Origin: Microbacteriaceae bacterium | GTDB lineage: Bacteria; Actinomycetota; Actinomycetes; Actinomycetales; Microbacteriaceae | Direction of reading: 5' to 3' | DNA length: 6,660 nt | Assembly: GCA_947455385.1 (NCBI GenBank) | Contig: CANGNR010000068.1 | Location: forward strand, 1-6,660 | In this document: positions 1 to 6,302 of the stretch, in pieces | Layout: the number at the start of each line of letters is the position of its first letter | Numbering within the stretch: the first letter of the stretch is position 1 | Made by a program: the position numbers and the translations under genes | Notes under the pieces: model-generated | Told to the model about the DNA's origin: nothing | Seen by the model: the letters and a program-made list of their open reading frames with translations, nothing else | The model's database searches: none

Positions 1-21
1 CGCCTCGAGCGCTGCTACGCG

Positions 22-936
22 CTACTTTAGGCCGCTATAGACGTGCAGCCCCTTGAAGAAGAGGTTCACGATAGTGAAGTTGAAGAGCACCGCAACGAAG
101 CCAACGACCGATAGCCAGGCCGCGCGAGCGCCATCCCAGCCGCGAGTTGCGCGTGCGTGCGCGTAGCCCGCATAAATCGTCCAGATGATGAAGGTCCAAA
201 CCTCTTTGGTGTCCCAACCCCAGAAACGGTGCCAGGCCTTTTGCGCCCAGATCGCGCCGGCGATGAGGGTGAAGGTCCACAGGATCATGCCGATCACGTT
301 AAAGCGATACGAGAGTCGCTCCATTTTTTTTGGCTTCGGAAACACGCTGAGCACCCGGCGAATCAGCTTGGTGATGTTGCCCTTGCCGTTCTTAACCCAC
401 TTGGCCTGAGCAAACAGAAACGCAATCGACAGGGCGGCAGCGATGAAGAAGAACGAGGTCGCCAAGACCGCAACGGTCACGTGAATCACGAGCCAGTATG
501 ACTGCAGCGCCGGCATCAGGGTCTTCACCTGCACGTAAAAAAGCGTGGTCGCGGCGCCGAGCACCAGCAACGCGAAAGCCGAAACGAAGGCGGCAATAAC
601 TCGGATGTCGCGAACGACAAGCGCGCACAAGAAAATAGCGACGATGATGAACGAGCCCGAAATCGAGAACTCATACATGTTGGCCCAGGGCACACGCGAT
701 GCCGAGATGCCGCGCATCACGACACCCGCTCCGTGGGTGGCGGCGGCAATGCCGAGAATCCAGAGACCGGCTTTTTCGAGCGCGTCAGCGCTCTTGCGAA
801 TTTTCTTTTTCTCGCTCGACAAGCGAGTGAGGTGCCAAACAAAGGTGATGAAGGCGACCGTGTAGAAGGCCATCGCCGCATAGATAAAAATCAACGACGT
901 GCGCGAAAGTTCTTCGTTTAGAACGATTCCGGTCAC
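22..936 (-). CDS. ccsB: Cytochrome c biogenesis protein CcsB (CcsA/ResC family haem handling protein)
   Basis: 304-residue polytopic membrane protein with about eight hydrophobic segments (roughly residues 13-35, 55-75, 92-110, 113-135, 148-175, 212-232, 245-260 and 275-295). The family signature is the Trp-rich WWD-type segment at about 233-252 (KAWHRFWGWDTKEVW), which presents haem on the outer face of the membrane. Candidate haem-ligand histidines are H68, H152, H236 and H260. In System II this protein partners ResB to export haem and ligate it to CXXCH motifs of apocytochrome c. The GTG start overlaps the resB stop codon by four bases, and AAGGA lies 6 nt upstream, inside the end of resB, so translation is probably coupled. 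An A8 run on the coding strand covers residues 202-204. Actinobacterial annotation calls this homologue CcsB, although it belongs to the CcsA/ResC family. The identification is secure. The 21 bases downstream show no terminator. Confidence 0.95.
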   Translation of the reverse strand: MTGIVLNEELSRTSLIFIYAAMAFYTVAFITFVWHLTRLSSEKKKIRKSADALEKAGLWILGIAAATHGAGVVMRGISASRVPWANMYEFSISGSFIIVAIFLCALVVRDIRVIAAFVSAFALLVLGAATTLFYVQVKTLMPALQSYWLVIHVTVAVLATSFFFIAAALSIAFLFAQAKWVKNGKGNITKLIRRVLSVFPKPKKMERLSYRFNVIGMILWTFTLIAGAIWAQKAWHRFWGWDTKEVWTFIIWTIYAGYAHARATRGWDGARAAWLSVVGFVAVLFNFTIVNLFFKGLHVYSGLK

Positions 937-2642
937 TCTTTATCCTTCTTCTTGCCAGGGGTTTTGGCTTTGGTGGTTTGTGCTTTTGGCGCCTTAGCGC
1001 TCTTCTTCGAACCGAGAAAAGCGCTCAAGTCTTCCACGACCTTTTCGAGCAACGGATCGTCGCCGCGAGCGAGGGCGGCCACCTCGAAACCATTGGCGGT
1101 GCGGCGGATCCAGACGCGGCGGCGCGGCACCAAGAACGAGGTAATCAGGCCGGCCAGCGAGAGCAGCGCAAAGAACAACACCCAGCCCTGAGCCGGGTTG
1201 TATGAGATGTCGAGAGAGGCGAATCGTTTGAAGGTCTCGAACTTCACGGTTCCCAGCCCACCCGGTAGGGTCTTGGTTTCGCCGACCCTAAGCTCAACGC
1301 CCTTGGTCTTTGCCTTGCCGCCGGCGACCTGCTTTAGGCCGTGCACGTTTAGGGTAAACACGTTCTGGGGCACTCCGGAGTCGAGCCCCAAGTTGCCAAT
1401 GTAGACGCTCATGGTGACCATGGGGTTCACCGCAATCGGAGAAACCGAGGTCAAGGCACCAGAGGGCAACTTGCCCGCAGCGGGATAGAAGAACGAAATC
1501 ACGCCAAACTGCTTTGGCTTTGCGTCGGGCAACTTGATGACACCCAACGAGGTGTACTTGTCATCCTGTGGCAGATAGATGACGGGCCCGCTGAACGAGA
1601 CCTTGCCGGAGGCATCCTTGAAAGTCAGAACCGGGGCGAAGCCGTTGCCAGTCAGGTAAACACTCGCGTTTGGCATCTCGAGCGGGTAGTTGACGCGAAT
1701 CACGCTCTTCTTCGGGGTGCCATCCATGCCGACCTGGCTCGTCACATAGGCGCGAAAGTCGAGAGGAGTATTGAGGTTCGTTTTGTTGCGAATGTCAAAG
1801 TCCGACTGAAAATCGGTGAGCGTCATGCGAAACGGCGCTAGCTCGCTCTGGTTGAAGAACGGGCCCGGCGAGAACGAGTCGTAGCCGGCCAAGTTATTGA
1901 CGAAGGTGTCGCCCACCACGAGCACGCGCTGACCGCTGTATGAGTAGGCGCCGCCGAAACCGACCGCAAACAGCACGCCAATCAGCGCGACGTGAAACAC
2001 GAGATTGCCGGTTTCGCGAAGGTAGCCGCGCTCGGCAGAGATAGAGTCGCCCTGGCGCTCGACGCGATAGCCCTGGCGCTTTAGTCGCTCGAAACCTCGG
2101 TGCAGCAGGTCGGCCTTTTTGCTCGACTCGAGCTTGGCAAGTTTCTTATCACCCAGCACGGTCTCTTTGTGCGCGGGCATCCTAGAAAGGTTTGTCGGCG
2201 TCGGCACCGGCTTGGCCACTAGCGCCTTGGCGTGCACGAGTGTGCGCGGCACGACGCAACCAATCAGCGAGATGAAGAGCAGCAGGTAGATCGAAGAGAA
2301 CCAGGTCGAGCTATAAACGTCGAAGAGCTGGGCCTTATCTAGCCAGCCGGCCAGGTCGGGCTGCTGCTGAAAGAACTGGGTGACGCCGTTGGGGTCTGCG
2401 CTGCGCTGCGGATACACCGAACCGGGAATCGCAGCGGCGGCCAGGAGCAGAAGCAAGATCAGCGCGGTGCGCATGCTGGTCAGCTGGCGCCAGGTCCAGC
2501 GCAGCCATCCGAGAATGCCGATGCTCGGAGAGTTAGGCGCACTCGGCGCTTGCTGGGCGTCGCGGCTCAGTTCGGTGCCGGTCGTTTGGGTCGACTCCGC
2601 GTTCGACTCCGGGGACGACTCAGATTGCTGGGACGAATCCAC
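933..2642 (-). CDS. resB: Cytochrome c biogenesis protein ResB
   Basis: 569-residue ResB-family protein, the partner of CcsB/ResC in the System II cytochrome c synthetase. It has four hydrophobic segments, at about 58-78, 115-133, 213-231 and 486-506. A large extracytoplasmic domain separates the third from the fourth, as in the family. H217 in the third segment (VFHVAL) is a likely haem-binding residue. Residues 1-40 are rich in Ser, Gln and Pro and look disordered. Residues 546-569 form a Lys-rich cytoplasmic tail. The GTG start is chosen because a full AGGAGGTGA ribosome binding site lies directly upstream. The gene begins 23 bases inside the end of ccdA, and its stop overlaps the ccsB start. 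The identification rests on the membrane topology, the context and family-like sequence around the last membrane segment (YNPAQGWVLFFALLSL). Confidence 0.94.
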   Translation of the reverse strand: MDSSQQSESSPESNAESTQTTGTELSRDAQQAPSAPNSPSIGILGWLRWTWRQLTSMRTALILLLLLAAAAIPGSVYPQRSADPNGVTQFFQQQPDLAGWLDKAQLFDVYSSTWFSSIYLLLFISLIGCVVPRTLVHAKALVAKPVPTPTNLSRMPAHKETVLGDKKLAKLESSKKADLLHRGFERLKRQGYRVERQGDSISAERGYLRETGNLVFHVALIGVLFAVGFGGAYSYSGQRVLVVGDTFVNNLAGYDSFSPGPFFNQSELAPFRMTLTDFQSDFDIRNKTNLNTPLDFRAYVTSQVGMDGTPKKSVIRVNYPLEMPNASVYLTGNGFAPVLTFKDASGKVSFSGPVIYLPQDDKYTSLGVIKLPDAKPKQFGVISFFYPAAGKLPSGALTSVSPIAVNPMVTMSVYIGNLGLDSGVPQNVFTLNVHGLKQVAGGKAKTKGVELRVGETKTLPGGLGTVKFETFKRFASLDISYNPAQGWVLFFALLSLAGLITSFLVPRRRVWIRRTANGFEVAALARGDDPLLEKVVEDLSAFLGSKKSAKAPKAQTTKAKTPGKKKDKE

Positions 2643-3348
2643 CGTTCACCTCCTGAATCGAAGCGATAACGCTGTTCCAAAGCCCGGTCACGAGCAGCAG
2701 GCCGAGGGCCATCAGCAGAGCCCCGCCGGTGACGTTGAAACCGCGGATGTGCCGCTTGACAAAGCCCACCGACCTGGTGGCCCAAGAGAAGCCGGCGGCG
2801 ATGGCGATGAACGGCAGGCCGAGGCCGAGCGAATACGCGATGGTCAAAATGATGCCTCGCGAAGCCGATGCGTTGTCGAGGCTGAGCAGGAGCACGCTCG
2901 AGAGCGTCGGCCCGATGCACGGGGTCCAGCCGAGGCCGAAGACCACGCCGAGCAGCGGGGCGCCAACCAGGCCGATGCTCGGGCGCCACTGCAACTTTGC
3001 GGTGAACTGCGCCCAACGAACCTGACCGATCATGATGAGCCCGAAGACGATGACTAGAGCTCCCAAGACGGTCTGCAGAACGCGACCGGCAGAAGAGTGG
3101 ATGAGTTGGCCGAAGCCGCCGAATGCGGCGCCAAGGCCGACGAATACCGCGGTGAAACCGAGCACGAAAAGCGCTGCGCCGAGCAGGATGCGACCGCGAC
3201 CGCGTTCGGCAGACGCGCTGCCCGAAACGTATCCGAGATAGCCCGGCACGAGCGGCAAGACGCAAGGCGAGAGAAACGAAACTAGACCGGCCAGCAGGGC
3301 AACGGGAATCGCCAAAAACAGCGAGCCGTCGAGCACTACCTGGTTCAC
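2620..3348 (-). CDS. ccdA: CcdA, thiol-disulfide electron transporter (DsbD transmembrane-domain family)
   Basis: 242-residue integral membrane protein with six predicted membrane segments, the usual size for CcdA. It carries electrons from cytoplasmic thioredoxin to extracytoplasmic thiol-disulfide proteins. The two redox cysteines sit in the expected Pro-flanked motifs, C29 in LSPCVLPLVPGYLGY and C144 in GWTPCIGPTLSSVL. These two half-motifs are the pseudo-symmetric active sites of the family. The GTG start overlaps the resA stop by four bases (GTGA), and only a weak G-rich stretch precedes it, so translation is probably coupled to resA. The 3' end overlaps resB by 23 bases. ResA upstream is the likely electron acceptor. 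The identification is secure. Confidence 0.95.
   Translation of the reverse strand: MNQVVLDGSLFLAIPVALLAGLVSFLSPCVLPLVPGYLGYVSGSASAERGRGRILLGAALFVLGFTAVFVGLGAAFGGFGQLIHSSAGRVLQTVLGALVIVFGLIMIGQVRWAQFTAKLQWRPSIGLVGAPLLGVVFGLGWTPCIGPTLSSVLLLSLDNASASRGIILTIAYSLGLGLPFIAIAAGFSWATRSVGFVKRHIRGFNVTGGALLMALGLLLVTGLWNSVIASIQEVNGGFVPAI
2648..2654 (-). promoter_or_regulatory. Strong ribosome binding site of resB inside ccdA
   Basis: The minus strand reads AGGAGGTGA here, a complete match to the 16S anti-Shine-Dalgarno sequence, with AGGAGGT ending 5 nt before the GTG at 2642. It lies inside the last codons of ccdA, so resB can initiate on its own as well as by coupling. It fixes the resB start. The starts of ccdA and resA have only weak G-rich sequences upstream. 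Confidence 0.85.
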
Positions 3349-3953
3349 TCGGCCACCGCGGTTTCGATCAGCGACTTCAGGGTGCCCTTTTCGAAGCGAC
3401 CGAGGATGCGCGATGTCACCCTTCCGTCGCGACCGATAACAATCGTGGTGGGAACCGCCTGCGGCGTCACGATTCCGGTGAATGCGAGCAGCACCGAGCC
3501 AGTGTTGTTGTCAATAATCGACGGATAGTCGAGGCCGAAGTTGCGCTCGAAGGCGATTGTGGTTGCGGCGGTGTCGCGCACGTTGACGCCGACTACCTGC
3601 ACCTTTTGACCCTTGAACTGCTTTTCGACGGCGATGAGGTCGGGCGCCTCTGCGCGGCAAGGCGCACAACCCGAATACCAAAAGTTCAGCACAACGACCA
3701 CGCCCGAAAGTTCGGCGCTTCCAATGGTTGCGCCAAGCTCGGTGGTGCCGCTCCAGACCACTGGCTCGCCCCGGTTAGCCTTGGCAAACTCGGTCACGCT
3801 GCCGTCGCCGGCGATGTAGTTCTTGTTGTCGCCCTGACGGTATTGCTGGGCCAGACCGTCGTTGGCGCCACCGGCACAGGCAGAGGTGCCGGCGACCAGG
3901 CCAACGATCAGACCGAGCCCAACTAGGCGACGCACCAAACTCAACTTGCTCAT
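3345..3953 (-). CDS. resA: ResA/TlpA-like thioredoxin-fold lipoprotein for cytochrome c maturation
   Basis: 202-residue exported thiol-disulfide oxidoreductase. Residues 1-26 form a lipoprotein signal: positive MSKLSLVRR, a hydrophobic core, then AGTSAC with C26 as the likely lipidated residue. The thioredoxin fold follows, with active site C96-A-P-C99 (FWYSGCAPCRAEAP) and cis-proline P168 in AVPTTIVI. The residue before the first active cysteine is Gly, where ResA/TlpA proteins often have Trp. Its expected role is to reduce the haem-binding cysteines of apocytochrome c with electrons from CcdA. The ATG at 3953 is chosen because it begins the signal peptide and forms an ATGA overlap with the upstream phosphatase stop. 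An open frame continues to 4175, but that part is an Arg-rich shadow of the phosphatase gene. The symbol follows context; a plain TlpA family name would be equally fair. Confidence 0.92.
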   Translation of the reverse strand: MSKLSLVRRLVGLGLIVGLVAGTSACAGGANDGLAQQYRQGDNKNYIAGDGSVTEFAKANRGEPVVWSGTTELGATIGSAELSGVVVVLNFWYSGCAPCRAEAPDLIAVEKQFKGQKVQVVGVNVRDTAATTIAFERNFGLDYPSIIDNNTGSVLLAFTGIVTPQAVPTTIVIGRDGRVTSRILGRFEKGTLKSLIETAVAE

Positions 3954-4585
3954 ACGGCACCGCCGTCGGTTGCGCGCACTGCGCTCGCCGGCTCGCGATA
4001 GTCGAGCACGCGCCAACCCGAGCCCGAGCGCTCGATGGTGGTGATGCTCGAGAGCGAGCACTCGCGGTCGCGCGGGTTGTGCGCAAAGGGCTTGCCCTCG
4101 ACCGAGCGGCGAGCGACGAAGATCGGCAGTTGGTGCGAGACCAAAACGAGGTCGCCGCTGATCGTCTTGCGCCACTGTTCGTCGATTGCGACCATCATCC
4201 GTGACTCGATCGAACGATACGGCTCACCCCAGGATGGTCGCCTAGGGTTCCAAATCTTGAGCAGCCGCGATGGCTTGCGCAGCAGCGCGCCAAAGCTCAC
4301 GCGGTCTCCCTCGAAGACGTTTGTCGGTTCGATTAGGCGGTCATCCACGTCGATATCAACGCCAAAAGCAGCGGCAATCGGCTCGGCCGATTCGCGCGTG
4401 CGAAGCAGAGGCGAGACCACGAGTCGAGACACGTGGCGGCCCTGGTTGCGCAGGTCGCGCGCGGCCAACTCGGCCATTTTTCTGCCGGTTTCACTCAACG
4501 CAAAGTGCGGCTGACGCCCATAGAGAATGCCCTTGGGATTGTGCACCTCGCCGTGGCGAATGAGGTGAATGCGGGCGGCGGGCAT
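3950..4585 (-). CDS. Histidine phosphatase family protein (phosphoglycerate mutase-like)
   Basis: 211-residue cytoplasmic protein of the histidine phosphatase superfamily. It shows the catalytic RHG motif at 10-12 (LIRHGEVHNPKG, with H11 as the phosphorylated histidine), phosphate-pocket arginines around SPLLRTRESAEPI (58-70), the acid/base candidate E86 (RLIEP) and the second catalytic His at 151 (LVLVSHQLP). The substrate cannot be read from the sequence. It is not a clear cofactor-dependent glycolytic mutase, which is usually about 230-250 residues. It is the first gene of the cytochrome c maturation operon and overlaps resA by ATGA. I recall the same phosphatase-resA-ccdA-resB-ccsB order in other actinobacteria, often next to hemL, which is not seen here. 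The ATG start is supported by the -10 box 6 nt upstream, which implies a leaderless transcript. There is no room for a ribosome binding site if transcription starts there. Confidence 0.9.
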   Translation of the reverse strand: MPAARIHLIRHGEVHNPKGILYGRQPHFALSETGRKMAELAARDLRNQGRHVSRLVVSPLLRTRESAEPIAAAFGVDIDVDDRLIEPTNVFEGDRVSFGALLRKPSRLLKIWNPRRPSWGEPYRSIESRMMVAIDEQWRKTISGDLVLVSHQLPIFVARRSVEGKPFAHNPRDRECSLSSITTIERSGSGWRVLDYREPASAVRATDGGAV

Positions 4586-4591
4586 GTCACC

Positions 4592-4597
4592 ATTCTA
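4592..4597 (-). promoter_or_regulatory. -10 box (TAGAAT) of the cytochrome c maturation operon, leaderless
   Basis: On the minus strand TAGAAT matches the TATAAT consensus at five of six bases. It is followed by six bases (GGTGAC) and then the ATG of the phosphatase gene, so transcription should start at or next to the A of the start codon. No good -35 hexamer is visible 16-19 bp upstream, which is common for actinobacterial promoters. It is the only promoter I can see for the five-gene operon. Confidence 0.65.
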
Positions 4598-4605
4598 CCC
4601 TCCGC

Positions 4606-4611
4606 TAAACT
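4606..4611 (+). promoter_or_regulatory. Candidate -10 box (TAAACT) for aspS
   Basis: TAAACT fits the TAnnnT pattern of actinobacterial -10 elements and would start transcription near 4618, giving a leader of about 58 nt before aspS. It lies 8 bp from the divergent -10 box of the operon on the other strand. No clear -35 element is seen. The same hexamer recurs at 6627, in the same position relative to another plus-strand gene. Confidence 0.5.
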
Positions 4612-4675
4612 TGTGGCTTAAAGCGGTTTGGCTCTAGAACGCCTAATTCACCGCATTCTCAAAGGCAAGGTTTAC

Positions 4676-6001
4676 ATGCGCGAACGCACTCTGGTCAAAG
4701 ACCTGGCGGCCCGTCAAGATGGTCCAGTCACCCTCGGTGGATGGGTCGAAAAGCTGCGCGATCAGAAGCGCATCCAGTTCGTGATTCTGCGCGACGAATC
4801 GGGTGACGTTCAGGTCACCTACCCTCGCCCGCAGGTCGACGGAAACCCAGTCGAGGATGACGCTCTCGCGGCAACCATCTCTGGCCTAACCAACGGTTCA
4901 TTCGTTTGGGTCACGGGTCGCCTCGTGCACGACGAGCGCGTGAAGCTCGGCGGACTCGAGATTCAGCTCGAAAACCTCGAGGTCGTCACTCTCGCCGACC
5001 CAGAGACCCCGATCGCCGATGACACCTCGATCGACAAGCGCCTCGACTGGCGATTCCTCGACCTTCGCCGCAGCGAGATGAACCTGGTGTTCCGCATCCA
5101 GACCACCATCGAGCACGCTTGGCGCGAGTACTGGGCCGAGAACGACTTCGTCGAGATTCACTCGCCGAAGCTCATGTCGAGCCCATCCGAGTCGAACGCC
5201 GAGCTCTTCAAACTCGAATACTTCGAGACCGTCGCCTACCTCGCGCAGAGCCCTCAGTTCTATAAGCAGATGGCGATGATGGCGGGCTTCGGCCGCATCT
5301 TCGAGATCGGCCCGGTCTTTCGCGCCGACCCTTCGTTCACCTCACGCCACGCCACCGAGTTCGTCTCGGTCGACATCGAGGTCTCGTGGATCGAATCGCA
5401 CGAAGACATCATGGCGATTCAGGAGCAGCTCATGGTTCGCGCAATCAGCGCGGTCAAAGAAAAACACGGCGCCGAGATCCTTGAGCGCTTCGGCGTCGAC
5501 GTCGTCGTACCGACCGTTCCGTTCCCACGCATTCCGCTCGCCGAGGCCATGGACATCGTCGCAGCCCGCGGCCACGAGATCACTCGAGGCGGAGACATGG
5601 ACCCAGAGGGCGAGCGCCAGATTGCGGCTCACGTTGCCGAGACCCTCGGCCACGAGTTCGTCTTCTTGACCGACTACCCTGCCAAGGTTCGCCCGTTCTA
5701 TCACATGCGTCACGAGCACGACCAGAACCTCACCAAGTCGTATGACTTGATCTGGCGCGGCACCGAGATCACCACCGGCGCTCAGCGCGAGCACCGCCTC
5801 GACGTGCTCACCGAGCAAGTCAAGCAGAAGGGTCTCGAGCCAGAGGGCCTGCAGACCTACCTCGACTACTTCAAGTTCGGCGCACCTGCGCACGGCGGTT
5901 TCGGCATGGGTCTGCTGCGCGTAATCATGCTGTTGCTGCACCAACCAAACATTCGCGAGGTCGGCTACCTGTTCCGTGGCCCGAATCGCCTCGAGCCTTA
6001 G
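4676..6001 (+). CDS. aspS: Aspartyl-tRNA synthetase, archaeal-type (AspS2); may be Asp/Asn non-discriminating
   Basis: 441-residue class IIb synthetase that charges tRNA with aspartate in the cytoplasm. The N-terminal OB-fold anticodon-binding domain (about 1-105) contains VTLGGWVEKLRDQKRIQFVI, and the catalytic domain spans about 120-441. Class II motif 1 lies around 125-165. Motif 2 runs from F215-R216 (VFRADPSFTSRHATEF). Motif 3 is GGFGMGLLR, ending at R415. At about 440 residues without the GAD insertion of bacterial AspRS (~590), it is the archaeal type, which in bacteria often charges both tRNA-Asp and tRNA-Asn. Three motif positions are unusual: D218 for the Glu of FRAE, L414 for the Glu before the motif 3 Arg, and E25 at a specificity position that is usually Trp or His. 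The ATG at 4676 is chosen because AAGG ends 5 nt upstream and the OB fold begins there. A TTG at 4628 would add 16 unsupported residues. Confidence 0.95.
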   Translation: MRERTLVKDLAARQDGPVTLGGWVEKLRDQKRIQFVILRDESGDVQVTYPRPQVDGNPVEDDALAATISGLTNGSFVWVTGRLVHDERVKLGGLEIQLENLEVVTLADPETPIADDTSIDKRLDWRFLDLRRSEMNLVFRIQTTIEHAWREYWAENDFVEIHSPKLMSSPSESNAELFKLEYFETVAYLAQSPQFYKQMAMMAGFGRIFEIGPVFRADPSFTSRHATEFVSVDIEVSWIESHEDIMAIQEQLMVRAISAVKEKHGAEILERFGVDVVVPTVPFPRIPLAEAMDIVAARGHEITRGGDMDPEGERQIAAHVAETLGHEFVFLTDYPAKVRPFYHMRHEHDQNLTKSYDLIWRGTEITTGAQREHRLDVLTEQVKQKGLEPEGLQTYLDYFKFGAPAHGGFGMGLLRVIMLLLHQPNIREVGYLFRGPNRLEP

Positions 6002-6035
6002 GCTCGTCGCGAGCGCCACATCAGAAGTTCAGAGA

Positions 6036-6064
6036 AAAAGGCCACCCGTTTTGGGTGGCCTTTT
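6036..6064. terminator. Rho-independent, bidirectional terminator
   Basis: A perfect 12-bp inverted repeat (AAAAGGCCACCC and GGGTGGCCTTTT) is separated by a 5-nt loop, GTTTT. The GC-rich stem core is followed by TTTT on the plus strand and by TTTTT on the minus strand. It starts 35 nt after the aspS stop and ends 14 nt beyond the stop of the convergent antitoxin-like gene, so it probably ends both transcripts. Confidence 0.93.
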
Positions 6065-6077
6065 CTGTTGGCTCTCG

Positions 6078-6293
6078 TCAACCTCGGTTCGACAGACTCG
6101 TGGCTGACTCAGGATATATGCGCTGAAGAAGCCTCAGCTTTTCCATTCCTCTGCCATCGACAGGCGTGAACACTAGGTCACCGTGTTCGTTGAGATGCAC
6201 GAGAAAGTCCCTTGCATCCACCTCGTATGCCGCCGGAATTGGCAGCGCCAAGGTCTCCCCCATTTTGACGAGTTTCGTCTTTCTGATTTTCAT
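6078..6293 (-). CDS. Small AbrB/MazE-like DNA-binding protein, probable orphan antitoxin
   Basis: 71-residue protein. Residues 1-45 resemble the swapped-hairpin AbrB/MazE/PemI fold: a basic start (MKIRKTKLVK), then MGETLALPIP in place of the usual GNSLAL-IP motif, and a final strand DLVFTPV. Residues 46-71 are a polar tail with a short predicted helix (MEKLRLLQRIY), of the kind such antitoxins use to clasp a toxin. The ATG is supported by AAAGGGGG 4 nt upstream. There is no toxin gene beside it: downstream come 14 bases, the terminator and convergent aspS, and upstream is a glutaredoxin-like gene. It may be a relic, may regulate only its own promoter, or may neutralise a toxin encoded elsewhere. 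GC is about 53%, below aspS but similar to parts of resB. The fold assignment is by motif only. Confidence 0.72.
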   Translation of the reverse strand: MKIRKTKLVKMGETLALPIPAAYEVDARDFLVHLNEHGDLVFTPVDGRGMEKLRLLQRIYPESATSLSNRG

Positions 6294-6302
6294 TGAGCCC
6301 CC

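Noticed and set aside
2380..3057. A 225-codon plus-strand open frame across ccdA and resB
   Set aside because: It is antisense to two genes with clear motifs, and its product is low-complexity (Glu, Ala, Arg, Asp) with no recognisable fold.
2567..3265. A 232-codon open frame overlapping ccdA and the start of resB on the same strand
   Set aside because: Its composition is dominated by Arg, Ala and Pro, and it runs across two well supported genes in another frame.
3954..4175. N-terminal extension of ResA up to 4175
   Set aside because: The added part is Arg-rich, lies wholly inside the phosphatase gene, and would bury the lipoprotein signal peptide that starts at 3953.
4628..4675. TTG start at 4628 for aspS, adding 16 residues
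   Set aside because: There is no convincing ribosome binding site before it. The ATG at 4676 has AAGG at good spacing and begins where the OB fold normally starts.
4612..4675. T-box or other riboswitch in the aspS leader
   Set aside because: The leader is too short for a T-box, has no T-box consensus, and shows only one weak 5-bp pairing and no terminator hairpin.
5342..6019. A 225-codon open frame antisense to aspS
   Set aside because: It mirrors the strong GAG/CTC/GCC codon bias of aspS, has no family motif and no ribosome binding site, and covers a conserved synthetase domain. It is a GC-driven shadow.
6078..6293. Recent horizontal transfer of the AbrB-like gene
   Set aside because: Its GC of about 53% is below aspS but matches a counted stretch of resB. 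There are no flanking repeats or mobile genes, so composition alone does not support transfer.
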